Of a DNA stretch of 64,000 nt, positions 1 through 7,605 are shown piece by piece (position 1 is the first letter of the stretch; every line of letters begins with the position of its first letter). The notes under the pieces were generated by a model that saw only the letters and a program-made list of their open reading frames with translations, had not been told where the DNA came from and did not search any database. The position numbers and the translations under genes were made by a program. This DNA comes from Protofrankia sp963555925 (GTDB lineage: Bacteria > Actinomycetota > Actinomycetes > Frankiales > Frankiaceae), in NCBI GenBank assembly GCA_963555925.1, contig CAUVXJ010000089.1:1-64000 (forward strand), given 5' to 3'.

Positions 1-9
1 CCCCACCCC

Positions 10-885
10 CTACCCCACAGCGCGGGCCTGCCGCTGGGCGAGCATGTCCCGGAATCGGCTGACATTGCGGTCGTCGACCCTCAGATCAAGCGCACGCACC
101 AGCTCGCCGAGGTGTTCAGGACGGTTCGTGCCCACCGCGACCCGACCAACCGGGGGCAGCGCAAAAGCAAGCCGGAATGCCGCCGCCACGGTGGACCACT
201 CCTCATCGGCCGCCATCAGCGGCTGCAATGCCACCGTGCGCCAGATGCCGTCGGCTGTGTCACCCCCGAACGGACTCATACCCCACCGCCGCGCGGTCGT
301 GACCTCGAGAGCGCGAGCAAGATTATCAATGATGTCCAGGACTCTCGCGGGCACCAGGATGCCGGCGCGGTGCATGAGACAGCACGGTCGGGCCAATCCG
401 GACGGCCCGACGGCGGTGACCGCCGCAAGCACCAGCTGGGGGTTCCAGGTGGAGATACCCCATGAACGGCAAAGATCGGCATGCGCCGCGTCCGCCAGGA
501 CGCCGGCGGCCGCGGCAAGACGATCAGCGGCGGCAGCGGGTTCGAGGTCGCCCAGCGAACGCTCGGGATTGTGCAGCAGGACGACATCCGGTACCCGCCC
601 GAGCGTCGCCGCAGTCGTCTCAAGGGCTTCGCGGAGGCGAGCCGGTTCCAGCGAGTGCTCGCTGCGGCCCTCGGCACCCGGAAAGAAACCCACCTTGGTG
701 GACACGGAGAAATGCGGAAGAAGGTCGCCCGCCGTACGGGCCAGGATCGCATGCGAACGGAAACCCGCGTAGTTGAATGCCGTGTCGATATTCCGGATGC
801 CGAGATCGAGGGCGCTCTCTAGCAGTCCTCGGTCATGACGAGAGCGGTGTAGCCCGAGAACAACTCGGGTGTCAGACCGACGCAC
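10..885 (-). CDS. Aldo/keto reductase
   Basis: A 291-aa aldo/keto reductase, expected to be a cytosolic NAD(P)H-dependent (alpha/beta)8-barrel oxidoreductase. The N-terminus carries the family signature GIRNIDTAFNY, which supplies the Asp and Tyr of the catalytic tetrad; Lys follows in VSTKVGFF and His in VVLLHNPE. The start overlaps the 3' end of the upstream oxygenase by about 66 nt in another frame. A start further in would remove the first beta strand, so the long overlap looks real and suggests translational coupling. It is the last gene of a three-gene unit with a short acidic peptide and a JmjC-type oxygenase. The substrate is unknown; reduction of a carbonyl made on the peptide is inference from context only. 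Confidence 0.85.
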   Translation of the reverse strand: MRRSDTRVVLGLHRSRHDRGLLESALDLGIRNIDTAFNYAGFRSHAILARTAGDLLPHFSVSTKVGFFPGAEGRSEHSLEPARLREALETTAATLGRVPDVVLLHNPERSLGDLEPAAAADRLAAAAGVLADAAHADLCRSWGISTWNPQLVLAAVTAVGPSGLARPCCLMHRAGILVPARVLDIIDNLARALEVTTARRWGMSPFGGDTADGIWRTVALQPLMAADEEWSTVAAAFRLAFALPPVGRVAVGTNRPEHLGELVRALDLRVDDRNVSRFRDMLAQRQARAVG

Positions 886-2120
886 ATCCCCTCCCTGACC
901 AGCAGGTCCGCGAGCCTGCGGACGTCCGTCGCGGTCTGCACACTCAACTTGGCAACGTTGACCGGTAGACCGCTGAGCAGCCGGTCGAGAGCCGGGCGAG
1001 CTTTCTTCCTGAAAGTCAGCCTCCTCCCGCCCCCGACCACGATCACGTCCTCGCCGCTTTCCACGAATGCGGGCTCGAATTCCGTGATACAGACGACCGA
1101 TTCGGCGCCCTCGTCGCAGCAGTCGGCGGGCAGGGCCGGTGTGTGGCGCCTCGGTGGCTGGCGCCCTTCGCGGTCGGCGAGGAACATGGCGGGCGGTGAC
1201 GACCGCAGCAGATCGACCGCCGCGTCCGCCAGCGCCCGTTCCTGGGCGGCCCGTTCCTGTTCGCTACCGTTACGGATCAGGTCACGCCGGAAAACCTCGG
1301 CCTCGCGGGCCTGGTCTGCAAGCCAGGTGAGCCAATCGACGCCGGTCCGTTTCGGGAAGCCGAACGTGACATGGAGGCTCATGCCACCGGTGTGCTCAAC
1401 ACGCGTCGCCTGATGCCAGTATCCCCGCGGAATGTGCATGACGTCACCAGCACGCAGCAGACCCTTCCACACCGGCTGCTCGCTGGCGGTGCTGTTGCGT
1501 TCCGCGTCCCGGTACATCGGAGCGGGGCGGGAGAAGCTCCGCACATCCCATGTCTTCTCGCCCAGGAGCTGGACGACGATGACATCGTGGTCGTCCCAGT
1601 GTAGTGGGAACCCCGCTGTCGCCCGGGTGGTCAGGTACGCATTCACCTGCACCATCTCGCGGGACCACCACTGCAGAGCCCGACTGGCCACCTCCAGCGT
1701 GGCGTCGAACATGTCAAGTCCATCGAGAACCAGAGTGAGCCCGGAATCGAGAAGATCGGCCAGCCGGTTCATGTCGGCAAGACGGGTCCGCTGCCCTCGC
1801 CGACCGAATCGGGTGGTGAGATAATCGCCCGGGTTCATCTCCACGCCACCCTGAAAGCACCTGAGTTGCGGGGGCTCAAGGTTACGCCGCATCACCAGAT
1901 CAAGCAGCCGGGACGGCGTGAGCAGTCGCTGGCACAACGTCTTGTCAGCGAAGTGACCGCGGGTGAAGGCATTCCCCAGAGAAGATGCGCCCGACCAGCC
2001 GAGCGCCGCCTCGATGGCACGAACCAGCGGATGTTCCATCGACAGTCTGGCCAGGCCCGTGTTCGGTCCTGGGGCGATCGGCGGGTCGGGTGCACCCATT
2101 TTTCCGGACCGGTCCGTCAC
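819..2120 (-). CDS. JmjC/cupin_4 Fe(II) and 2-oxoglutarate oxygenase
   Basis: A 433-aa protein of the cupin_4/JmjC (ribosomal oxygenase-like) family, whose known members hydroxylate protein side chains using Fe(II) and 2-oxoglutarate. The iron-binding HxD is visible in FPLHWDDHD and the distal His in VMHIPRGYWHQAT, with the jelly-roll strands between them. The C-terminal 150 residues fit the winged-helix-like tail of this family. The GTG start overlaps the stop of the upstream 40-aa peptide (GTGA), with GAAGG just upstream, so translation is coupled to the peptide. That coupling makes the peptide the obvious candidate substrate; this is inference. A stand-alone protein hydroxylase is the alternative. 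Confidence 0.85.
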   Translation of the reverse strand: MTDRSGKMGAPDPPIAPGPNTGLARLSMEHPLVRAIEAALGWSGASSLGNAFTRGHFADKTLCQRLLTPSRLLDLVMRRNLEPPQLRCFQGGVEMNPGDYLTTRFGRRGQRTRLADMNRLADLLDSGLTLVLDGLDMFDATLEVASRALQWWSREMVQVNAYLTTRATAGFPLHWDDHDVIVVQLLGEKTWDVRSFSRPAPMYRDAERNSTASEQPVWKGLLRAGDVMHIPRGYWHQATRVEHTGGMSLHVTFGFPKRTGVDWLTWLADQAREAEVFRRDLIRNGSEQERAAQERALADAAVDLLRSSPPAMFLADREGRQPPRRHTPALPADCCDEGAESVVCITEFEPAFVESGEDVIVVGGGRRLTFRKKARPALDRLLSGLPVNVAKLSVQTATDVRRLADLLVREGMCVGLTPELFSGYTALVMTEDC

Positions 2121-2239
2121 TGGCCTTCAGGGTAGTTGAGGCCGTCCGAACCGTCACTGTCCGAATGTTCGGTGTCAAAACGGTCCTGAACGCCAGCCAA
2201 GGTCTCCACCGCCACGATAAGCTCGTCGTCTGCGTCCAC
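2117..2239 (-). CDS. 40-aa acidic peptide, candidate modified-peptide precursor
   Basis: A small gene starting at GTG 2239, placed by a strong ribosome site (GAGGAGG, about 5 nt upstream). A longer reading to 2317 has no such site. The product is 40 residues. The first half has an alternating hydrophobic-acidic, helix-like pattern typical of leader peptides. The tail, residues 22-40, is DTEHSDSDGSDGLNYPEGQ: rich in Asp and Ser, with one Asn, one Tyr and one Pro, and no Cys. Its stop overlaps the GTG start of the JmjC oxygenase. No homologue is recognised. The precursor role is inferred from size, coupling and the neighbouring oxygenase and reductase; a small regulatory protein is also possible. 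Confidence 0.55.
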   Translation of the reverse strand: MDADDELIVAVETLAGVQDRFDTEHSDSDGSDGLNYPEGQ

Positions 2240-2288
2240 GCGCTCCTCCTCGAGATCTGAACGGCTTCTTCCAACAACCACCACTACG

Positions 2289-2348
2289 TCAGCACCATTC
2301 ACCGCTGCCAGCACCATTCAGCGGTCGAAGTCAACACCATTCACCGCT
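2289..2348 (-). repeat. Three direct repeats upstream of the peptide operon
   Basis: Three near-identical 18-nt copies of the pattern TCARCACCATTCASCGST lie at 2289-2306, 2308-2325 and 2331-2348, on one face of the leader of the peptide-oxygenase-reductase operon. Spacing is 19 and 23 nt. Repeats of this kind often bind a regulator; that role is inferred. Confidence 0.55.
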
Positions 2349-2871
2349 CGAATGCGGTTCACGCGAAGGTGCCAGACGTAACCATACGGGCACATCCGGA
2401 GTTTCGCAAGCCGTTTGCATGAATCCGGCACAGCGCGTTCGCCGGCCCAGAGTCGTGGTTGCGGTCGGGGCCGCCGGTCGAGTACAGATCCGGCCGGCGG
2501 CCGGGCGAGCTGGCGATCGAGAACTGCCAGGGCATCGACGTGTTCGTGACCGCGCTCCAGCGTGACACCGGGCCGTCGCGAAGATCACGACCGATTGCCG
2601 AGGCCGCCGCCCGCGCGAAACCTCTGGATCCGGGGCCGCCCCACCCCACTCCGGTAACACGGCGACTCCGCCGCCGATTTGTGTACGGCGTTTGTGGAAT
2701 CCAGCACTAAGAGCGACCGGCAATAGGGACGCGGCGTCGCGGGGCCGCGGCACGCACCTCGCCACGTTGTCGTCGGTCGACACCCACAACCTCCGGTGCC
2801 TCCCTCCTCGTGCCTCGCGATGCACGCACCCCAGCCCCGCTCCTTCATCCACGCCCCTACTGCCGGGCGCT
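2349..2871. other. Stretch without a recognisable gene
   Basis: About 520 nt between the peptide operon and the DUF1540 gene. Short open frames exist on both strands, but none has a convincing ribosome site, family motif or consistent GC3 pattern. It may hold remnants of a lost gene. Confidence 0.5.
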
Positions 2872-3156
2872 CTAACGCGGCTGATAGGTGAGGCAGTCCA
2901 CGCCATTCTGCTGGAAGCCGACTGTGATGCTGGGAGCCTGACATTCGAAATCCATGTTGTGCGTACACTCGGACATCTTGCAGGCGCCGACACGGCCGGA
3001 CGATGACGGGTTTCCGCCCTTGGACGGGGCGATGAAGAACGTATCGCAATGAGCGTGCCTGACATCTCCGACAGTGATAGCCAATGCATGACAGCCGCGA
3101 CCACGATTGTAGGCGCAGGGCTCGACCGCACACTCCGTAACGGCTGGCATCTCCAT
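2872..3156 (-). CDS. DUF1540 double-domain protein
   Basis: A 94-aa protein with two copies of the DUF1540 cysteine pattern. The first runs from CAVEPCAYN through GCHALAITV to CDTFF; the second from CKMSECTHN through CQAPSITV to CLTYQP. The regularly spaced cysteines suggest metal binding, but no function is established for the family. ATG 3156 follows GGAGGA at good spacing. There is no signal peptide or membrane segment. It stands alone, with a decayed IS630 element about 280 nt upstream of its start. Confidence 0.85.
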   Translation of the reverse strand: MEMPAVTECAVEPCAYNRGRGCHALAITVGDVRHAHCDTFFIAPSKGGNPSSSGRVGACKMSECTHNMDFECQAPSITVGFQQNGVDCLTYQPR

Positions 3157-3413
3157 GGTGTCCTCCGATTTTCCGGAACTCCACTGTGATCATTTTTGCG
3201 CATCTTCCAAGCACTTTTTAGCGAACTGCCATCAGGGCGTCAAGGCGAGCCGGAGGTCGGTGGAAGAAATCATCCGATGCGCCGTTTTCATCGTTTGCGC
3301 TGCTCCATAAATTCCCCAGAATCGATGATTTCGCGCGTTTCTGACGCCTCGGTTCGGGCGTCCCCCCGCTTCCCGCGTCGCCTTCGAGTGCCCGACCATA
3401 GGGGCGGTCGAAG

Positions 3414-3431
3414 TTAGGTAAGCACACCTTA
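3414..3431. promoter_or_regulatory. Iron-box-like inverted repeat (weak)
   Basis: TTAGGTAAGCACACCTTA resembles the actinobacterial DtxR/IdeR box (TTAGGT-N7-ACCTAA) but its half-sites are one base too close. It is 258 nt upstream of the DUF1540 start, with the IS630 element inserted just beyond it. Suggestive only. Confidence 0.25.
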
Positions 3432-3435
3432 TGCC

Positions 3436-3466
3436 GCTACTGAGATTTAATCCGCGAAGTCGTAGG
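3436..3466 (+). repeat. IS630 left inverted repeat
   Basis: 31-nt left terminal repeat, including 2 flanking bases and the TA. It matches the inverted right end with 5 mismatches. Confidence 0.8.
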
Positions 3467-3535
3467 CGCGTTGATGATTGTTTGCTGTGTGATGATCGTT
3501 GGGTGGGCGGTGGGGGGTTCGGGTAGCCGGCTGGT

Positions 3536-5179
3536 ATGAGGTATGCGACGGGTGGCGGGTTGACCGCCAGCGAACGGAATCGTCGGGAACAGGTCCGGAT
3601 GGCCGCGGCCGAGCGGTTCGCTCGGGGTGAGTCGGTCGGGCAGGTCGCCGCGGGGCTGCGGGTCAGCCAACGGTCGGTGCAGCGGTGGCATCGGGTGTGG
3701 CAGGCCGGCGGGGCGCAGGCATTGTGTCCGGCTGGGCCGGCGTCGCGGTGCCGGCTCGACGAGGAGTAGCTGGACCGGCTGGATGCGGAGTTGGAGCGGG
3801 GGGCGGTGGCGCACGGCTGGGTGGATCAGCGTTGGACGTTGGCCCGGGTCCGGGAGCTGATCGTGCGGCTGTTCGGGGTGGTCTACACGGTTCCGGGGGT
3901 GTGGGGGCTGCTGCGGCGGCGGGGCTGGTCGTGTCAGCTGCCGGCCCGGCGGGCGGTGGAACGTGACGACGGGGAGGTAGCGGTGTGNNNNNNNNNNNNN
4001 NNNNNNNNNNNNNNNNNNNNNNNNNNNNNNNNNNNNNNNNNNNNNNNNNNNNNNNNNNNNNNNNNNNNNNNNNNNNNNNNNNNNNNNNNNNNNNNNNNNN
4101 NNNNNNNNNNNNNNNNNNNNNNNNNNNNNNNNNNNNNNNNNNNNNNNNNNNNNNNNNNNNNNNNNNNNNNNNNNNNNNNNNNNNNNNNNNNNNNNNNNNN
4201 NNNNNNNNNNNNNNNNNNNNNNNNNNNNNNNNNNNNNNNNNNNNNNNNNNNNNNNNNNNNNNNNNNNNNNNNNNNNNNNNNNNNNNNNNNNNNNNNNNNN
4301 NNNNNNNNNNNNNNNNNNNNNNNNNNNNNNNNNNNNNNNNNNNNNNNNNNNNNNNNNNNNNNNNNNNNNNNNNNNNNNNNNNNNNNNNNNNNNNNNNNNN
4401 NNNNNNNNNNNNNNNNNNNNNNNNNNNNNNNNNNNNNNNNNNNNNNNNNNNNNNNNNNNNNNNNNNNNNNNNNNNNNNNNNNNNNNNNNNNNNNNNNNNN
4501 NNNNNNNNNNNNNNNNNNNNCGACGGGGAGGTAGCGGTGTGGCGGCGGGAGGTGTGGCGGCGGGAGGTGTGGCCGCGGGTAAAAAAATCGCCGCGGTCAC
4601 CGGGGCCTGGCTCGTCTTCGAGGACGAGGCCGGGCAGACCCTGAGACCGCCACGGGTGACCAGCTGGGGCCGGCGTGGGCATACTCCGCTGGTCCGGGTG
4701 CGTGGGAACGGGTCGGGGGACGGGTCTCGGTGGCGGGGATGGTCTGCTACCGGCCCGGTCAGGGGTCGCGGCTGTTCTACCGGACCTTGCGGCACCGGGG
4801 CCGCACGGACGAGCCGAAGGTGTTCTCCTGGGGCGGGACTACCGGGATCTGATCGTGGCCGTGCACCGGCGGCTGGGCCGGCCGGTGGTGCTGGTCTGGG
4901 ACAAACCTGAACCGGCATGTGTGCGCCCAGATGGCCGCGTTCGCCGCGGCGAACACGCTGTGGCTGACCGTAGTGCAGCTGCCGCGGTACGCCCCTGAGT
5001 TGAATCCGGTGGAGATGTCGTGGTCGGTCCTCAAGGGCGGGGACATCGCCAACCGGGTCTTCGGTGGTGTCGACGAACTCAACGACCTGATCCGCCACGA
5101 CATGACCGGGTTCCAGCACCGGCCCGACCTCCTCGACGGCTGCCTCGCCGCCACCGGCCTGACCTGGGAACCGTCATGA
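3536..5179 (+). pseudogene. IS630 transposase pseudogene
   Basis: A broken DDE transposase. The N-terminal helix-turn-helix (RVSQRSVQRWHRVW) is followed by TAG at 3766-3768, where a CAG glutamine is expected, and then by the winged-helix domain up to the gap. After the gap the DDE domain appears in pieces: first Asp in VFEDEAG, second Asp in VLVWD, Glu in YAPELNPVEM. The A7 run at 4581-4587 reads A AAA AAA in frame and a -1 shift restores VFEDEAG, so that shift may be programmed, as in other IS630 members. Further frame changes near 4715, 4835 and 4905 are real lesions. Not expected to be active. Confidence 0.85.
3988..4520. other. Assembly gap (533 N), probably artefactual length
   Basis: The 21 nt left of the gap (3967-3987) and right of it (4521-4541) are identical. 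Joining the two copies gives continuous transposase sequence apart from one extra 15-nt repeat unit. The contig ends probably overlap and no real 533-nt sequence is missing. Confidence 0.75.
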
Positions 5180-5195
5180 TCTGCAACGCTGTGAT

Positions 5196-5226
5196 CCAAC
5201 GACGTCACGCATTAAAGCTCAGTAGC
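5196..5226 (-). repeat. IS630 right inverted repeat
   Basis: 31-nt right terminal repeat, read on the minus strand from 5226. The pair with the left repeat fixes the element boundaries. Confidence 0.8.
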
Positions 5227-5284
5227 TAACCCGTTGCCAAGGCGGGAGTCCAGGCTCAATGCCACTGAATCCGCTCCGATCTGT

Positions 5285-5318
5285 GCTCGCCCCGGCTGTC
5301 TGGCCAGCTGGGGCGAGC
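5285..5318. terminator. GC-rich hairpin between the IS and dehydrogenase genes
   Basis: GCTCGCCCC pairs perfectly with GGGGCGAGC, extended by GGCT/AGCT with one mismatch, giving a 13-bp stem. It lies between the IS end and the 3' end of the minus-strand dehydrogenase gene at 5401. There is no U-tract, which is common for actinobacterial terminators. The terminator role is inferred. Confidence 0.5.
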
Positions 5319-5400
5319 GCCGTTCGTTGTCCTGCAGCATCCCGTGCCTGCCCGGACCGGTGCCCGAGGTGATCACCACCCGATCTTGATCGGACCTTGG

Positions 5401-6552
5401 TCAGACCTTGGTCGCCCCCATGTCGAGGGTGAGCTGCGTTGCGGTGACCGACCGGGACANNNNNNNNNNNNNNNNNNNNNNNNNNNNNNNNNNNNNNNNN
5501 NNNNNNNNNNNNNNNNNNNNNNNNNNNNNNNNNNNNNNNNNNNNNNNNNNNNNNNNNNNNNNNNNNNNNNNNNNNNNNNNNNNNNNNNNNNNNNNNNNNN
5601 NNNNNNNNNNNNNNNNNNNNNNNNNNNNNNNNNNNNNNNNNNNNNNNNNNNNNNNNNNNNNNNNNNNNNNNNNNNNNNNNNNNNNNNNNNNNNNNNNNNN
5701 NNNNNNNNNNNNNNNNNNNNNNNNNNNNNNNNNNNNNNNNNNNNNNNNNNNNNNNNNNNNNNNNNNNNNNNNNNNNNNNNNNNNNNNNNNNNNNNNNNNN
5801 NNNNNNNNNNNNNNNNNNNNNNNNGAGATGTCATCGGAGTCTGCGATGGGCAGGTCGGGCAAGAGGCTGGCGAACGACGCCGCGTACGACGGGTGGTCGG
5901 CCAGGACCTTGTGAATCGTCGGATCCTCACTCATCGGAGTCGCGACTCCCCAGGGATGCACCGAGTTCACGCGGATGCGAAACTCCCCCAGTTCGATGGC
6001 CGCGGCCTTGGTCAGTCCGACGACGCCATGCTTGGCCGCGCTGTAGTGGGCCTGAGCCGGTAACGACTTGATCCCCGCCACCGAGCTGACTGTGATGATC
6101 GACCCACCGTTGCCCGCCTCGATCATGTGCGGAACCGCGGCCTTGAGGGTCCGCCACACTCCGGTGAGGTTAACGTCGATCACGGTCTGCCACTGCTCGT
6201 CAGGCATTTCCCAGAACCGGCTCCAGTTGCTGATCCCGGCGTTGGCGACGACGACGTCAAGTCGGCCGCCGAACTCGGCGACACCGTCGGCGAGCACGGC
6301 CACCAGCGCGCCCGAGTCGCGGACGTCGGCCTGCCGGGCGTGGATTGGCTGGTCCTCGGCTTCAACCAGACGTACGGTCTCGTCAAGATCCTGCGATGTC
6401 GCGGCCGGGTAGACGTTGGCAGGCGACACCGGGCCGGCGACGTCCACCGCAATGATCTTCGCACCTTCGCGGGCGAGCCGCACCGCGTGGCTGCGGCCCT
6501 GACCGCGAGCCGCGCCGGTGACGAAAGCGACCTTGCCGTCCAGTAATCCCAT
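5401..6552 (-). CDS. Mycofactocin-type SDR oxidoreductase (interrupted by gap)
   Basis: A short-chain dehydrogenase with the nucleotide-binding loop TGAARGQGRSHAVRLA, the VVANAGIS motif and catalytic Ser with Tyr-x3-Lys (SSVAGIK, HYSAAKHG). The opening GLLDGKVAFVTGAARGQGR and the ending DMGATKV are typical of the mycofactocin-coupled SDR family, which keeps its NAD cofactor bound and passes electrons to mycofactocin in redox reactions on alcohols and related substrates. The coding frame runs into the N gap after LPIADSDDI and resumes at SRSVTATQL. The family usually has only about ten residues there, so the full protein should be near 275 aa. It is 39 nt downstream of a second SDR, probably in one operon. 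No mycofactocin genes are in the window. Confidence 0.8.
   Translation of the reverse strand: MGLLDGKVAFVTGAARGQGRSHAVRLAREGAKIIAVDVAGPVSPANVYPAATSQDLDETVRLVEAEDQPIHARQADVRDSGALVAVLADGVAEFGGRLDVVVANAGISNWSRFWEMPDEQWQTVIDVNLTGVWRTLKAAVPHMIEAGNGGSIITVSSVAGIKSLPAQAHYSAAKHGVVGLTKAAAIELGEFRIRVNSVHPWGVATPMSEDPTIHKVLADHPSYAASFASLLPDLPIADSDDIXXXXXXXXXXXXXXXXXXXXXXXXXXXXXXXXXXXXXXXXXXXXXXXXXXXXXXXXXXXXXXXXXXXXXXXXXXXXXXXXXXXXXXXXXXXXXXXXXXXXXXXXXXXXXXXXXXXXXXXXXXXSRSVTATQLTLDMGATKV
5460..5824. other. Assembly gap (365 N) inside the SDR gene
   Basis: The gap falls near the C-terminus of the dehydrogenase gene. Family length predicts only some 30-40 missing bases, so the N count is probably a placeholder. 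Confidence 0.7.
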
Positions 6553-6591
6553 GATCGTGATCCCGTCTTGTGACGTTTGTCCAGGGTCGGC

Positions 6592-7473
6592 TCAGCCCGA
6601 GGGGCTGGGCTGCGGCCAGGGGGTGGTGAGACGACGGACCAGGTCGGTGTCGCCGGTCCGGCGAAGCACGTACTCGCGTACCTGACCGCCGGCGGCGTGC
6701 ACCACCCGTCCGGTGACGTCGGCCGCGTCCGGCGCGACGAGTCGCACGACGACGCGGGAGACATGTTCCGGGGAGAGGTCGAGTGCGGCAGCAGCACTGC
6801 CCTGCTGTCCGGCCGACGCGAGGAAGTTCTCCGACATCCTGGTCAGCGCCCCCGGCGAGACAGCGTTGGCGGTGATCCCGTACGGCGCGCCCTGTTTCGC
6901 GGTGGCCATGGTCAGTCCCCAGATCGCGGCCTTCGCGGAGCTGTACCCGGCGCTGTCTGCCATGCGGGTGTCCAGCGCGGCCTCCGAAATGGTGTTCACG
7001 ATCCGGCCGTACCGCTGGGCGCGCATCGTCGGGAACGCAGCCCTGATCGTACCGACACTGCCGGTGAGATGAACGGCCAGCAGCCGCTGCAGCGCTGCCT
7101 CCTCGATGTCCTCGACCGTGCCGGGTGACACGATCCCGGCGTTGTTCACCACGATGTCGATCCGGCCGAAGGCGTCCATCGCGCACGCAACGGCAGCGGC
7201 CGCTCCCGCGAACGTGGAGATGTCCGAATGGTCGACGACAGCCTGCCCACCCTGTGCGACGACGTCCGCAGCGACGCCGTCAGCGACGGCCATACCGCGT
7301 TCGAGGCCGTCCACGCTGGCACCGACATCGTTGACGACCACCGCGGCGCCGGCCGCCGCGAGTGCCCGGGCGTGGGCTGCGCCCAGCCCACGCCCGGCGC
7401 CCGTCACGAGTGCGACTCGCCCCTGGAGTGGGAGACCTCCGCCGTCTGTCTGTACCAACATCGAAACCAACAT
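6592..7473 (-). CDS. SDR oxidoreductase, HSD17B4-like
   Basis: A 293-aa short-chain dehydrogenase of the type related to the dehydrogenase part of peroxisomal multifunctional enzyme 2. It has TGAGRGLGAAHARALA for NAD(P) binding, DIVVNNAGIV, and the active-site Tyr-x3-Lys in GYSSAKAAI with the upstream Ser in NTISEAAL. A 3-hydroxyacyl or hydroxysteroid substrate is likely from family but cannot be fixed here. It precedes the mycofactocin-type SDR in the same direction with a 39-nt spacer, so the two probably act on related substrates. Two ATGs lie close together at the start (7473 and 7461). Confidence 0.8.
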   Translation of the reverse strand: MLVSMLVQTDGGGLPLQGRVALVTGAGRGLGAAHARALAAAGAAVVVNDVGASVDGLERGMAVADGVAADVVAQGGQAVVDHSDISTFAGAAAAVACAMDAFGRIDIVVNNAGIVSPGTVEDIEEAALQRLLAVHLTGSVGTIRAAFPTMRAQRYGRIVNTISEAALDTRMADSAGYSSAKAAIWGLTMATAKQGAPYGITANAVSPGALTRMSENFLASAGQQGSAAAALDLSPEHVSRVVVRLVAPDAADVTGRVVHAAGGQVREYVLRRTGDTDLVRRLTTPWPQPSPSG

Positions 7474-7605
7474 CGGATCCCACCCCTAGGCTCATTGGAT
7501 GCACTCTAGAACGCAGCGACCCACCGGCTGGGACGGGCCGCGCCGCGGCTGATCCGCCCGCTGATCCGCCCGCTGATCCGCGGGAGCCGAACTGTTACCC
7601 AGCGA

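Larger units (their letters stand above)
3438..5224 (+). mobile_element. IS630-family insertion sequence, degraded
   Basis: Both ends are visible. The left end (3436-3466) and the inverted right end (5196-5226) match at 26 of 31 positions, beginning GCTACTGAG and running through TTTAAT to GTCGT. A TA dinucleotide sits at each boundary (3438-3439 and 5223-5224), as expected for the TA target duplication of IS630/Tc1-mariner elements. The element carries one transposase reading frame, now broken, and contains a 533-N assembly gap. Without the gap it would be about 1.25 kb, normal for the family. Confidence 0.85.

Noticed and set aside
2349..2871. Several overlapping 80-290 codon frames on both strands
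   Set aside because: None has a start signal, motif or consistent GC3 bias; typical spurious frames of GC-rich DNA.
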